Assembly: GCA_016293975.1 (NCBI GenBank)
Contig: JAEDCW010000004.1
Coordinates: forward strand, 1-47,206
DNA: 47,206 bases
Reading direction: 5' to 3'
Origin: Clostridia bacterium
GTDB lineage: Bacteria; Bacillota; Clostridia; Christensenellales; CAG-138
The position numbers and the translations under genes are program-made. Shown piece by piece: positions 27,651 to 36,092 of this stretch (positions within the stretch are counted from its first letter, which is position 1; each line of letters opens with the position of its first letter). Below the pieces are notes generated by a model. That model worked only from the letters and a program-made list of their open reading frames with translations, was not told the origin of the DNA and did no database searches.

Positions 27651-27672
27651 ACAATATCCTCCTTACGCGCAT

Positions 27673-27701
27673 ATTATACGATGTATAATAAACGATGTCA
27701 A
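27673..27701 (-). promoter_or_regulatory. Consensus promoter with overlapping palindrome upstream of padR
   Basis: On the minus strand TTGACA (27701-27696) and TATAAT (27678-27673) have a 17-base spacer, a perfect vegetative promoter. A perfect palindrome, ATTATAC-GAT-GTATAAT (27673-27689), covers the -10 and part of the spacer and is a good candidate for the PadR operator. Confidence 0.75.
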
Positions 27702-27744
27702 CACTATATTACAAAGGTTTTAATATTTTTTGATTGATATTTGA

Positions 27745-27773
27745 TTGATAACGGTATTCCGAGAGGATATAAT
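27745..27773 (+). promoter_or_regulatory. Putative promoter of tmk
   Basis: TTGATA (27745-27750) and TATAAT (27768-27773) with a 17-base spacer lie just before the GTG start at 27795. Confidence 0.75.
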
Positions 27774-27794
27774 TAAATAAAAACGGAGAATGAC

Positions 27795-28463
27795 GTGGGG
27801 AAAACAAGAATAATAGCTATAGAAGGAATAGACGGGTGCGGCAAGACGGTCCAATTCGACCTGTTAAAGAGCAGGCTCGAGAGCATGGGCTTTACGGTTG
27901 CGACGCGTTCGTTTCCGATATATGAGAGTTTTTTTGGGGCACAGGTAGGTAAGTACCTCTCAAACAAGGAGGGAGTGAGCGCCATCGACGTGGACAACAA
28001 GAGTATGGCGCTATGGTTTGCGCTCGATAGGTGGGAGAGCTTTGTCGATTATAAGGATGATGAGACCGATTTTCTGCTCATAAACAGATATGTGCTTTCA
28101 AACGCCGTTTACCAAAGCATAAGGGCGGGGGATACGGATATTGCAGACTGGGTGCTTGAGCTTGAGTACGAGCACTTCAGGCTTCCTCACCCCGACGTCA
28201 CGGTTGTGCTGTCCGTCACAACGAGTAGTGCGTCTGAAAACGTCGACAAAAAGGGCTTCAGAGATTATGTGGGCGGAACCGCAAAGGACGTCTACGAGTC
28301 TTCGGGAAACATACAGCAGAGAGCCATGGATATGTATGCGCGTTGCGCTCAAAGGTATGACGACATTGCCCTAATAAACTGCATGGCAGAGGACAGAATG
28401 CTGAGCATTGATACAATTTCGGACAAGATAATGGCGCAGCTGTCGGAGCGTGGGGTTATATAA
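27795..28463 (+). CDS. tmk: Thymidylate (dTMP) kinase
   Basis: This 222-residue P-loop kinase phosphorylates dTMP to dTDP. The P-loop is IEGIDGCGKT near residues 9-18, the DRx-type substrate motif is INRYVLSNAVYQSIR, and the lid region contains KKGFRDYVGG. The start is GTG, preceded by GGAG and by a good promoter. It is slightly longer than typical Tmk (about 205-215 residues) and has a divergent lid, so a thymidylate kinase-like enzyme with relaxed specificity is possible. It stands alone; a terminator follows. Confidence 0.85.
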   Translation: MGKTRIIAIEGIDGCGKTVQFDLLKSRLESMGFTVATRSFPIYESFFGAQVGKYLSNKEGVSAIDVDNKSMALWFALDRWESFVDYKDDETDFLLINRYVLSNAVYQSIRAGDTDIADWVLELEYEHFRLPHPDVTVVLSVTTSSASENVDKKGFRDYVGGTAKDVYESSGNIQQRAMDMYARCAQRYDDIALINCMAEDRMLSIDTISDKIMAQLSERGVI

Positions 28464-28504
28464 ATAATAAACCGCTTTTGGCGTTGCATGATGCACAATT
28501 ACAA

Positions 28505-28550
28505 AGAAAAACCCGTCGGGAGCTTGTAGCTCTTGGCGGGCGATTTGTTT
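28505..28550. terminator. Bidirectional terminator between tmk and vanW
   Basis: A 13-bp stem with G-U pairs (arms 28512-28524 and 28528-28540), with an A run on the left and a T-rich stretch on the right, separates two convergent genes. Confidence 0.7.
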
Positions 28551-28564
28551 ATTTGGTATTGTGA

Positions 28565-30130
28565 TTATGGTTCGTCGACAATCTCGAGCAATGGGTCGAG
28601 ATACATGCCCGGCACATATCCCGGCCAGACATAGTAGCGCGTCGGATGCATTCTGTACTCGGTTTGGTCTACATACTCCCTTTTTACGACTTTTCCGTCG
28701 AGATAGTAGACCTTGTATGTATCGTAGACATAGCCTACTCGTGCCGCATTGCGAAGCTTCCAGTATCCGGTCGCAAGTGTGTTATCCACGATGTATTCGG
28801 GAGCGGTCGGCTCCTTTGTCTCGACAAGCTTCGATTCAAAGTCTATATAGTCGAATGTCGCGGGGAAAGCCTCGCCGTAAATCGAAACCCAGTTACGCTG
28901 TTTCCTTGCATCGACCCAACAGAATATGTATATGGGGTTATCTGTGTTGTTTCTAAACTTAAAGTCGATACGTCCACTGTCGATGGTAGCGTCCCTGCCG
29001 CCGTCGGCATAGGCGCTCTTTCTCGTGTGACCGCGTCTGTCAACGACCTCGAGGTCCGACATTACAACGGCATTGTATAGTGTGGTCGATACCTGACAGA
29101 CACCGCCGCCGGGCTGGTCTTCCGTGCCTGCGCCGCCCATGATTATTGCGGTCGCCTCTTTCCAACCGGCCTCAAGCGTGCGATTGCCGAGACACTCGTT
29201 GATCGAGAATACCTCACCGGGTTGAACTATAGTGCCGTTGACAAGTCCCGAAGCTTTCTTGATGTTGAACACGCGGTTAGCGCCATTGCTCATGGCGTAG
29301 GACGTACTGAATGTTGCTCTAAGCTGTAAAATCTTGGATAATGAGGCTACTGTAACGTCGGGAACAACGGAGAACACGGGCACTGCCAATGACTCGTAGT
29401 TGTCGTTTCTGAGCTTATAGTCGATGAAACGGCCAAGAATCTCGACGTTAATCGCTGAACCGTATACCTCGCGCGTGAATTTAAAGAAGTTGTCATAGTC
29501 TGTCGGATCGATAGTAAACGAAGCGTTTTCGCACTTTACCTCGACTAAGGGTTTCAATTCATCTGCGATAGCCTGAATCTTCCTATCATCCGCAAACAGC
29601 GACACGGTGTATGTGCGGCCGTTTTCCTTAATGTCCGCGAGCTCTGCCTGTATCTCCTCGAGCGTACCCTTCCTCGCAAGACTGTAAGCTTCAAACACAA
29701 TCTTGTTAATGTTGGATTCTAAACCGACATTTTCCGCATCCACCGTGTAGACGACTTCGCCGTTGCGCATGAGGTTAAACTTGAAGTTGTTCGCCTTTTC
29801 GGTGATTGCGGCCTCTACTGCCGCTTTGCCGTCCTCATAAGACATGCCGGAGAGATCTATGTCATTTATGACTACACCGTCCCTAAAATGAGGGTCGGAA
29901 ACGAGCTGCTCTCTTTCGAGCGCCTTATCGTATCTTTCCTGAAAAGCCGCAGCAAGCTGAGCCTTTTCAGTGATTACACCTGCAAGACTGTAAATTCCTA
30001 TTGCGAGCACACCTGCGAGTATGATGCTTCCGATTATCAGCATCACCGTCAGTAATGTACGCTTGGGCGCAGGCTGAACGGTACCCGAATCGGTGTTGTT
30101 ATAGATATCGTGTTTAATTTCTTCTGCCAT
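28565..30130 (-). CDS. VanW family protein with peptidoglycan-binding-like domain
   Basis: This 521-residue membrane-anchored protein has a cytoplasmic tail of about 24 residues and one membrane helix at about 25-52. An extracellular PG_binding_4-like region (about 85-270) precedes the VanW domain (about 290-430). Characteristic segments are NGTIVQPGEVFSINECLGNRT and GGGVCQVSTTLYNAVVMSDLEVVDRRGH. VanW-type proteins occur in glycopeptide resistance clusters and widely in clostridia, where their role in cell-wall work is unknown. No resistance genes lie nearby, so this is probably a housekeeping copy. Confidence 0.88.
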   Translation of the reverse strand: MAEEIKHDIYNNTDSGTVQPAPKRTLLTVMLIIGSIILAGVLAIGIYSLAGVITEKAQLAAAFQERYDKALEREQLVSDPHFRDGVVINDIDLSGMSYEDGKAAVEAAITEKANNFKFNLMRNGEVVYTVDAENVGLESNINKIVFEAYSLARKGTLEEIQAELADIKENGRTYTVSLFADDRKIQAIADELKPLVEVKCENASFTIDPTDYDNFFKFTREVYGSAINVEILGRFIDYKLRNDNYESLAVPVFSVVPDVTVASLSKILQLRATFSTSYAMSNGANRVFNIKKASGLVNGTIVQPGEVFSINECLGNRTLEAGWKEATAIIMGGAGTEDQPGGGVCQVSTTLYNAVVMSDLEVVDRRGHTRKSAYADGGRDATIDSGRIDFKFRNNTDNPIYIFCWVDARKQRNWVSIYGEAFPATFDYIDFESKLVETKEPTAPEYIVDNTLATGYWKLRNAARVGYVYDTYKVYYLDGKVVKREYVDQTEYRMHPTRYYVWPGYVPGMYLDPLLEIVDEP

Positions 30131-30440
30131 CTTTTTCTCCGTTTGATGAAGTTGATGTATCCAATAATATAACGTATAAATTTGCTTTAGGTTGCCTGTG
30201 TCGTCTATCGTTAGTATTTGCGGACGTGCCGCAACCGGTTTATTTGCGAAACCGATGCTTCTTTAGGCAAAAGCGACAAGCCTTAGCGTTTGATTCTACC
30301 ATAGCAAGCCGATACTGTAAAGATTTAATTAAGATTATAGAGTATACAAAGCTACGGACTCTTGAAACCATATAATACCAATATAATAAATATTTATACA
30401 GTCACAAGAAAATATAGCACAATAAAACAGTAGATTCCCC
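30131..30440. other. Intergenic region with several small inverted repeats
   Basis: No open frame is convincing. Read on the minus strand (towards vanW) it has short hairpins, such as TTGCGG paired with CCGCAA around 30218-30234 and a GGTTT/AAACC stem around 30236-30255. It might be a structured vanW leader, but it matches no riboswitch class I know. Confidence 0.35.
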
Positions 30441-30469
30441 TTGACCTTGGTGATAACAATATGTACAAT
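30441..30469 (+). promoter_or_regulatory. Putative promoter of nrdJ
   Basis: TTGACC (30441-30446) and TACAAT (30464-30469) have a 17-base spacer, 81 bases upstream of the nrdJ start. Confidence 0.7.
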
Positions 30470-30493
30470 ATATGCGTATTTCCAAACGTACTT

Positions 30494-30510
30494 ACCACAA
30501 CATGTGGTGT
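30494..30510. promoter_or_regulatory. Inverted repeat in the nrdJ leader
   Basis: ACCACAACATGTGGTGT contains a CCACA...TGTGG-type dyad, 25 bases downstream of the -10. It might be an operator. It only loosely resembles NrdR boxes, and a second copy at the expected spacing was not found. Confidence 0.35.
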
Positions 30511-30550
30511 ATGAGCTGTAAAGCATCTATAAGGAAGGGGATTAAAGTTT

Positions 30551-32848
30551 ATGGAACTGTCAAGAAATGCAATTGCCGTATTGGAACGAAGATATCTAAA
30601 GAGAGATGAAACGGGCGTACCGAATGAGACTCCCTTTGATATGTTCAGGAGAGTTGCGTATACTATCGCGCAGGCGGATTTGAATTACTCAAAAGACGCC
30701 GACGTTAAGGCGGTGGCAGACGAGTTCTATAACCTCATGACGGAGTTGAGGTTCATGCCCAACTCACCTACGCTTATGAATGCGGGAAGGCCTCTGGGTC
30801 AGTTGTCCGCGTGCTTTGTGTTGCCCGTAGGCGACTCGATGGTCGAGATATTCGATTCGGTCAAGAATGCGGCGCTTATACATAAGAGCGGTGGCGGCAC
30901 TGGTTTCTCGTTTTCAAGGCTTCGTCCCTTGGGTTCGACGGTGCTTTCTACGGGAGGCGTTGCATCGGGTCCCGTAAGCTTTATGAAGGTATTCAACACC
31001 GCGACTGAGGCGGTTAAACAGGGAGGCACGAGGCGCGGCGCTAATATGGGCATACTGCGCGTAGACCACCCCGATATAATTTCGTTTATTAAGTGCAAGT
31101 CCGACAGCTCGGAGATTACCAATTTCAACATAAGCGTTGGTCTCACCGAAAAGTTCATGGAGGCAGTTATCCGCGGTGAGGACTATGACCTCATACACCC
31201 TGCGACGCATGAAAAGGTTGGAACGCTCAACGCCAAGGAGGTATTCGATCTCATAGTTGACATGGCGTGGAAAAACGGCGAGCCGGGTATAGTATTTCTG
31301 GACAGGATGAATGCTGATAACGTAGTTCCCTGTGTCGGCGAAATAGAATCGACCAATCCCTGCGGCGAACAGCCGCTGCTTCCCTATGAGAGTTGCAATT
31401 TAGGTTCTATTAACCTTGCAAAGATGCTCAAACGGGAGGACGGCAACTACGCGATAGATTACGATTTGCTCGGTGAGACGGTCGACACCGCAATACACTT
31501 CCTCGATAATGTCATCGATGTGAACAAGTATCCTCTTCCCGAGATAGACGAGATGACGAAGTCGACGAGAAAAGTCGGTTTGGGCGTCATGGGCTTCGCG
31601 GACATGCTGTATAGGCTCGGAGTACCTTATAACTCCGAGGAGGGCATCGAGGCGGCAACGAGTATCATGCGGTTCATAAACGACAGAGCGCATGAAGCTT
31701 CGTGCAAGTTGGCACAGATAAGGGGTGCATTTCCGTTGTTTGGCGACAGTACACTTGCAAATGATGAGCCTATTAGAAATGCGACTTGTACCACGATAGC
31801 ACCTACAGGAACGATTTCCATAATTTGCGACGCATCCAGCGGCGTTGAGCCCCTGTTTGCACTCTCGTTTGTAAGAAACGTTATGGACAACGATGAGCTC
31901 CCGCAGGTAGACCCGTATTTTGAGCAGGTGGCAAAGGAGAGAGGTTTCTACACTCCCGAGCTTATGAGGCGAATTGCCAAGGAAGGCACACTCCATAACA
32001 TCGAGGAAGTACCCGAAGACGTAAAGCGCGTGTTTGTAACGGCGCATGACGTGTCTCCGAAGTACCACATCAGAATGCAGTCGGCATTCCAGCGCTTCAC
32101 GGATAATGCGGTTTCAAAGACCGTCAACTTCCCGAATAGTGCGACAAGGGATGAGGTAGCCGAAGTCTATATGCTCGCATACAGACTCCGTTGCAAGGGT
32201 GTCACGATTTACAGGGACGGCAGCAGGTCGGAGCAGGTACTGTATGTAGGCGACAAAAAGACGCAGGAAGATGAAAAGAAAACGCCCGTAGTCCGGGCGA
32301 TAACGCCGCGTCCGCGCCCCGAGGTCACAAAGGGGATTACCGAAAAAGTAGTCATAGGCTGCGGCAACCTGTATGTCACAGTCAATTACGACGATGATGG
32401 TATTTGCGAGGTGTTTGCAAACCTCGGCAGAGCGGGCGGATGTCCCAGCCAGAGCGAAGCGACGAGCAGACTTATTTCCACGGCATTGCGCTCGGGAATG
32501 TCCGTCGAGTCGATAATAGAACAGCTCAGAGGTATCCGTTGTCACTCTACATTGCGCCAGAAGAGCACCAACAAGAATATTAAGGTCCTCTCCTGCCCTG
32601 ACGCTATAGGCAGGGTGCTTGAGCGCGTCGTGAAGATTAAGGCGGAGGAAGACGCTCGCAGAATGAAGGACGGCGAGGCGAAACCCAAGGAGTATAATCC
32701 CATTGAGGTCGAACAGCTCCCGGTGGACTTTGTACATGATGACAATGATGAGCCGCTCGATGCGACCTGCCCCGAATGCGGATGTCACATGGAGCACGAG
32801 GGCGGCTGTGTAATCTGCAGAGCGTGTGGCTACAGCAAGTGCAATTGA
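30551..32848 (+). CDS. nrdJ: Adenosylcobalamin-dependent (class II) ribonucleotide reductase
   Basis: This 765-residue enzyme makes deoxyribonucleotides using coenzyme B12. The catalytic domain carries redox Cys in GQLSACFVLPVGDS, a HKSGGGTGFSFSRLRP segment, NPCGEQPLLPYESCNLGSINL around the active site, and TIAPTGTISII. A TSCPD-type domain follows (about residues 590-690, with CGNLYVTVN and GGCPSQSEATSRL). A C-terminal zinc ribbon, CPECGCHMEHEGGCVICRACG, is also typical. It has its own promoter and terminator. Cobalamin dependence implies B12 synthesis or uptake elsewhere; no cobalamin riboswitch was found upstream. Confidence 0.95.
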   Translation: MELSRNAIAVLERRYLKRDETGVPNETPFDMFRRVAYTIAQADLNYSKDADVKAVADEFYNLMTELRFMPNSPTLMNAGRPLGQLSACFVLPVGDSMVEIFDSVKNAALIHKSGGGTGFSFSRLRPLGSTVLSTGGVASGPVSFMKVFNTATEAVKQGGTRRGANMGILRVDHPDIISFIKCKSDSSEITNFNISVGLTEKFMEAVIRGEDYDLIHPATHEKVGTLNAKEVFDLIVDMAWKNGEPGIVFLDRMNADNVVPCVGEIESTNPCGEQPLLPYESCNLGSINLAKMLKREDGNYAIDYDLLGETVDTAIHFLDNVIDVNKYPLPEIDEMTKSTRKVGLGVMGFADMLYRLGVPYNSEEGIEAATSIMRFINDRAHEASCKLAQIRGAFPLFGDSTLANDEPIRNATCTTIAPTGTISIICDASSGVEPLFALSFVRNVMDNDELPQVDPYFEQVAKERGFYTPELMRRIAKEGTLHNIEEVPEDVKRVFVTAHDVSPKYHIRMQSAFQRFTDNAVSKTVNFPNSATRDEVAEVYMLAYRLRCKGVTIYRDGSRSEQVLYVGDKKTQEDEKKTPVVRAITPRPRPEVTKGITEKVVIGCGNLYVTVNYDDDGICEVFANLGRAGGCPSQSEATSRLISTALRSGMSVESIIEQLRGIRCHSTLRQKSTNKNIKVLSCPDAIGRVLERVVKIKAEEDARRMKDGEAKPKEYNPIEVEQLPVDFVHDDNDEPLDATCPECGCHMEHEGGCVICRACGYSKCN

Positions 32849-32866
32849 TATACTTATGAAAAGCAG

Positions 32867-32896
32867 AAAAGCCATGATTCCATGGCTTTTTTAATC
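32867..32896. terminator. Intrinsic terminator between nrdJ and the glycosylase gene
   Basis: AAAAGCCATG and CATGGCTTTT form a perfect 10-bp stem with a 4-base loop, followed by T residues on the plus strand and a short T run on the minus strand. It serves two convergent genes. Confidence 0.88.
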
Positions 32897-32901
32897 TGTT
32901 A

Positions 32902-33783
32902 TTAGTTATTTTTGGATTTATCCGATGCACCCAACTTACTGAGCCTCGCATAATGGAATATGTACTGTTGTATTATGCCCGAGTATTTGCCGAGCGCCTC
33001 CGCCGCTTTATACACCTGCTGTTTTGTAACGGAAACATCCGAGTCAAAATAGAGGGCCTTCATTGCACGGTCTATCCATACATCAACGGGGAAAGCGTTT
33101 GTGTGCCCGAGTGAAAACAGAAGCACGCAGTCTGCGACTTTCGGTCCAACGCCCGGGAATGTGCAGAGCTCTTTCCTCGCCTCGTAGAGAGGCATCGTGC
33201 GGAGCGCTTCGAGGTCATAACCGTTTGCTATTATTTCGGCAGAATGCTTTATGTACGGCGCTCTGTAGCCTAAGCCTATGCCATATAGCGATTCAAGCGG
33301 TAACTCGGCTATGCTTTTTGCGGCGGGGAAGGCGTAACAGCTCTCGTGACAGGCAAGAGGTTCACCGGCAAGCATGCAAAGCCTGTCTATAATGCCCACT
33401 ATGCGCTTTATGTTGTTGTTGCTCGACACTATAAACGACATAAGCGCCTCAAACGGGTCCTGATTAAATACGTGTATTCCAAGGGCATACGGCAGACACA
33501 CGCTCAGCATAGAATCGTTTCTGATAAGCTCTTGTATCTCGTTGTAATTCCTCTCGAGGTCGAAGTATTTTATCCAAAAGGCGGCGTCGTCCTGTCCGCA
33601 TGGGGTGACAGTGAGCTTACCCGAGTCGAGTGCGACCGTGACAGATTTGTCACCTACGATACCGTGTATCTTGCCGTCGAGCTTTCTCCATCTGAAGGAT
33701 TGTCCGCACTCGCAGGAGGCCTCGAGATCAAAGTCCTCAACACCGTAAACAGTCAATTGTTTTTCGTTGATTTCGTATTTCAT
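32902..33783 (-). CDS. 8-oxoguanine DNA glycosylase, OGG1 type
   Basis: This 293-residue bifunctional DNA repair glycosylase/lyase removes 8-oxoguanine. The N-terminal OGG domain includes CGQSFRWRKLDG. The helix-hairpin-helix-GPD motif is FPGVGPKVADCVLLFSLGHTNAFPVDVWIDRAM, which places catalytic K215 and D234 correctly. An AlkA-type glycosylase is unlikely because both Lys and Asp are present. The gene is transcribed alone, convergent with nrdJ. Confidence 0.92.
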   Translation of the reverse strand: MKYEINEKQLTVYGVEDFDLEASCECGQSFRWRKLDGKIHGIVGDKSVTVALDSGKLTVTPCGQDDAAFWIKYFDLERNYNEIQELIRNDSMLSVCLPYALGIHVFNQDPFEALMSFIVSSNNNIKRIVGIIDRLCMLAGEPLACHESCYAFPAAKSIAELPLESLYGIGLGYRAPYIKHSAEIIANGYDLEALRTMPLYEARKELCTFPGVGPKVADCVLLFSLGHTNAFPVDVWIDRAMKALYFDSDVSVTKQQVYKAAEALGKYSGIIQQYIFHYARLSKLGASDKSKNN

Positions 33784-33866
33784 GCTTGCATCCTCCCAAT
33801 TCGCGGATTATTATAACATAAAGGGCAAAAAGACGCAAAAAACAGAGAATATAGCTTTTTTGTCCA

Positions 33867-33895
33867 TTGACAATGATGTGCTATTATGATAGCAT
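33867..33895 (+). promoter_or_regulatory. Putative promoter of the rplU-prp-rpmA operon
   Basis: TTGACA (33867-33872) and TAGCAT (33890-33895) have a 17-base spacer, 81 bases upstream of rplU. Confidence 0.7.
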
Positions 33896-33970
33896 TACTC
33901 GGTGAGCCGCTCCGTGACGGTATTTAAGTGTGTAAACCACCGGGCATGGGCGAGTATGGTAACAGGAGGT
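33896..33970 (+). promoter_or_regulatory. Probable L21 leader RNA
   Basis: The transcribed segment between promoter and rplU has GC-rich pairing potential (ACTCGGTGAGCCGCTCCG near its start, complementary stretches around GGGCATGGGCGAGT) and position typical of the Firmicutes L21 leader, an autoregulatory ribosomal-protein leader. I judge this by position and look, not by a covariance search. Confidence 0.5.
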
Positions 33971-33976
33971 ATGCAA

Positions 33977-34279
33977 ATGTACGCTATCATTCGTACCGGT
34001 GGAAAGCAGTACAACGTAGCAGTCGGCGACGAGGTTCTCGTGGAAAAGCTGAATGCTGAGGTTGGTACTGAAGTTGCTTTCGAGGTTCTGATGCTGGTTG
34101 GCGACGAGGTTGTTGTTGGTGCACCCGTAGTAGACGGTGTTTCGGCAAAGGCAGAGGTTCTCGAGCACGGCAAGGGCAAGAAGGTTATCGTCTTCAAGTA
34201 TAAGCCCAAGAAGAATTATCGCAAGAAGCAGGGTCATCGTCAGCCCTACACCAAGGTTAAGATTACAGCCATTGGTTAA
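33977..34279 (+). CDS. rplU: 50S ribosomal protein L21
   Basis: This 100-residue protein starts MYAIIRTGGKQYNVAVGDEV and ends in the basic segment KYKPKKNYRKKQGHRQPYTKVKI, as in all bacterial L21. ATG at 33977 is chosen because AGGAGGT lies six bases upstream; another ATG at 33971 directly abuts that site. First gene of the conserved rplU-prp-rpmA operon. Confidence 0.97.
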   Translation: MYAIIRTGGKQYNVAVGDEVLVEKLNAEVGTEVAFEVLMLVGDEVVVGAPVVDGVSAKAEVLEHGKGKKVIVFKYKPKKNYRKKQGHRQPYTKVKITAIG

Positions 34280-34282
34280 GGT

Positions 34283-34612
34283 ATGACTACAGTTACGTTT
34301 TTCCGCAAGAACGGGCGTATCGTTGGCTTTGAAGCCAGCGAACACACAGGCTATTCCGAAGAAGGCACAGATATTGTTTGCAGTGCGGTATCGGCACTTA
34401 CCATAACGACTGTAAACGGACTGCAGGAGTATTTGAAAATCCCGGTGGGTGTGGAGTTCACAGACGGATATATCTATTGTACTTTGCAGGACGATATTTC
34501 GGATGAGGATTGGGCCAAGGCGGAAATATTACTTGAGACACTAGTATTAGGACTTAATTCCATAGTTCAAGAGTATGGAAACAACCTCAACACAATCGAA
34601 AGGGAGGTGTAG
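34283..34612 (+). CDS. prp: Ribosomal-processing cysteine protease Prp
   Basis: This 109-residue protease cleaves the N-terminal extension from L27 before ribosome assembly. The catalytic His and Cys are H21 (ASEHTGYSEEG) and C33 (GTDIVCSAVSAL). It lies between rplU and rpmA as usual in Firmicutes, and the downstream L27 has the matching extension. Confidence 0.93.
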   Translation: MTTVTFFRKNGRIVGFEASEHTGYSEEGTDIVCSAVSALTITTVNGLQEYLKIPVGVEFTDGYIYCTLQDDISDEDWAKAEILLETLVLGLNSIVQEYGNNLNTIEREV

Positions 34613-34615
34613 ACG

Positions 34616-34903
34616 ATGATGAGAATGAATCTCCAGTTCTTTGCTCATAAGAAGGGCGTGGGTAGCACTCGTAACGGTCGTGACAGTGAATCTAAGCGTT
34701 TGGGACCGAAGCGTGCTGACGGTCAGTTCGTTGTAGCAGGTAACATTCTGGTAAGGCAGCGCGGCACTCATTTCCATCCCGGCACAAATGTTGGCATCGG
34801 CAAGGACGATACACTGTTTGCAATGGCTGATGGCGTTGTACGTTTTGAGAAGAAGCGCGATCGTAGAACAGTAAGCGTTTATCCCACAGCTGTTAACGAG
34901 TAA
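34616..34903 (+). CDS. rpmA: 50S ribosomal protein L27 with Prp-cleaved extension
   Basis: This 95-residue precursor starts MMRMNLQFF, the extension removed by Prp after the Phe-Phe pair, exposing AHKKGVGSTRNGRDS as the mature N terminus. The rest (RLGPKRADGQFVVAGNILVRQRGTHFHPG) is typical L27. A GGGAGGTG site precedes the start. Last gene of the operon; a terminator follows. Confidence 0.96.
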   Translation: MMRMNLQFFAHKKGVGSTRNGRDSESKRLGPKRADGQFVVAGNILVRQRGTHFHPGTNVGIGKDDTLFAMADGVVRFEKKRDRRTVSVYPTAVNE

Positions 34904-34923
34904 TCTTCAATCGTAGGATTAAG

Positions 34924-34949
34924 GAGCGAGCATATTGCCCGCTCTTTTT
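34924..34949 (+). terminator. Intrinsic terminator after rpmA
   Basis: GAGCGAGC...GCCCGCTC forms a stem (34924-34944) followed by five T residues. Confidence 0.8.
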
Positions 34950-34959
34950 GCTTTCTATT

Positions 34960-35166
34960 CTATTTGGTGAGCATAATCGTCACTGCGACTATCATGACCA
35001 CAATGCCAAACAACGTCCAGAATATGCCCTCTTCCGCTTCAAATCTTCTCACGGTCTTTCGTCTGTAGACGACGGGGTCGATATCCATCCTTTCACGCAC
35101 TGTCAAATGCCAATCCTCCGAGCCACTTTTCTCGTATGAAGTCAAGTGCTGTTCCTTTTCCTGCAT
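34960..35166 (-). CDS. Small single-pass membrane protein of unknown function
   Basis: This is a 68-residue protein with a charged N-terminal half (MQEKEQHLTSYEKSG..., then RERMDIDPVVYRRKTVRRFE). One membrane helix close to the C terminus (IFWTLFGIVVMIVAVTIML) anchors it, so most of it is likely cytoplasmic. The start at 35166 is supported by GGAGGT five bases upstream. It is not recognised. It lies between the ribosomal operon and the spoIIA operon, on the opposite strand. Confidence 0.7.
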   Translation of the reverse strand: MQEKEQHLTSYEKSGSEDWHLTVRERMDIDPVVYRRKTVRRFEAEEGIFWTLFGIVVMIVAVTIMLTK

Positions 35167-35342
35167 ATACACCTCCACACCTGTTTTTTAGACTTTATCA
35201 TAATTAAATAAAAAATGTATGGCTTATCAAATAATGGGAATAATATCGACAAAAGAAGTGTTCAGTCGTCATAAAGAGTGCCCCTTTGCGTAAGCGTGTG
35301 GGAATACAATAATGGGCAGGATACTGCATTGGAGGTGTAGCT

Positions 35343-35648
35343 ATGAAGGTTACTGCGTACACGCAGGACGGTGTATTGAATCTCGAACTTATAGGGGAGC
35401 TTGACCATCATGTTGCAGAACAGACACGCAAGGAACTCGATAATTGTATTTCATCGAGTTATGAAGGGGATGTGGTCATCAACATGAGTAATGTCTCGTT
35501 TATGGACAGCTCGGGACTCGGAGTGCTCTTGGGGAGATATAAGAGGGTCGCCGCAAAGGGGAATCGAATGTATCTTTACGGGGCAAACAAGACGGTGGAC
35601 AAGCTTCTTAAAATGTCAGGCATTTATTCGCTCATAGAGCGCTTGTAA
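35343..35648 (+). CDS. spoIIAA: Anti-sigma F factor antagonist SpoIIAA
   Basis: This 101-residue STAS protein carries the phosphorylatable Ser in FMDSSGLGVLLGRYK (second Ser of the pair, S57). Unphosphorylated SpoIIAA binds SpoIIAB and frees sigma F in the forespore. It is the first gene of the canonical spoIIA operon. A ribosome-binding site (GGAGGTG) precedes it. I found no convincing sigma-H promoter upstream. Confidence 0.95.
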   Translation: MKVTAYTQDGVLNLELIGELDHHVAEQTRKELDNCISSSYEGDVVINMSNVSFMDSSGLGVLLGRYKRVAAKGNRMYLYGANKTVDKLLKMSGIYSLIERL

Positions 35649-35660
35649 TAGGGGGTTAAT

Positions 35661-36092
35661 ATGAATAAAAACGAGATGAAATGCAGCTTCATAAGTCGAT
35701 CCCAGAACGAAAGTCTCGCCCGTATGCTGGCGGCGGCATTTGTGGCTCAGATGAATCCTACGATAGAGGAGCTTGCGGACGTAAGAACGGCGGTAAGCGA
35801 AGCGGTAACAAACAGCATAATCCACGGCTATGGCAATGATTCGGGGCTCGTGGAGATGTTCTTCAAAAATGACGGCGATCTGCTCACCATAGTGGTCAAG
35901 GATTACGGCATGGGTATAGAGGATGTCGAACTTGCGAAGCAACCGTTCTATACATCAAAAAAGACAATAGATAGGTCAGGCATGGGTTTTTCCGTAATGG
36001 AGGCGTTTATGGATACACTCGAAGTAGAGTCTGCCCTCGGGAAAGGCACGACTGTCACGATGACAAAAATCATAGGGGCAGATGATGAGTGA
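35661..36092 (+). CDS. spoIIAB: Anti-sigma F factor SpoIIAB
   Basis: This 143-residue serine kinase and anti-sigma factor of the GHKL fold has N box EAVTNSIIHGYG, G1 box DYGMGIED and G2 box RSGMGFSVMEAF. It holds sigma F inactive and phosphorylates SpoIIAA. The end overlaps the sigF start by up to 11 bases, which keeps the two in balance by translational coupling. Confidence 0.96.
   Translation: MNKNEMKCSFISRSQNESLARMLAAAFVAQMNPTIEELADVRTAVSEAVTNSIIHGYGNDSGLVEMFFKNDGDLLTIVVKDYGMGIEDVELAKQPFYTSKKTIDRSGMGFSVMEAFMDTLEVESALGKGTTVTMTKIIGADDE

Noticed and set aside
30131..30550. Cobalamin riboswitch upstream of the B12-dependent reductase
   Set aside because: A stretch ending in ATACTGTAA looked like part of the B12 aptamer core, but the B12 box and the other conserved pieces are missing on both strands.
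35200..35342. Sigma-H promoter of the spoIIA operon
   Set aside because: GGAAT and AGGATA-like strings occur, but no pair has the spacing of a sigma-H promoter.
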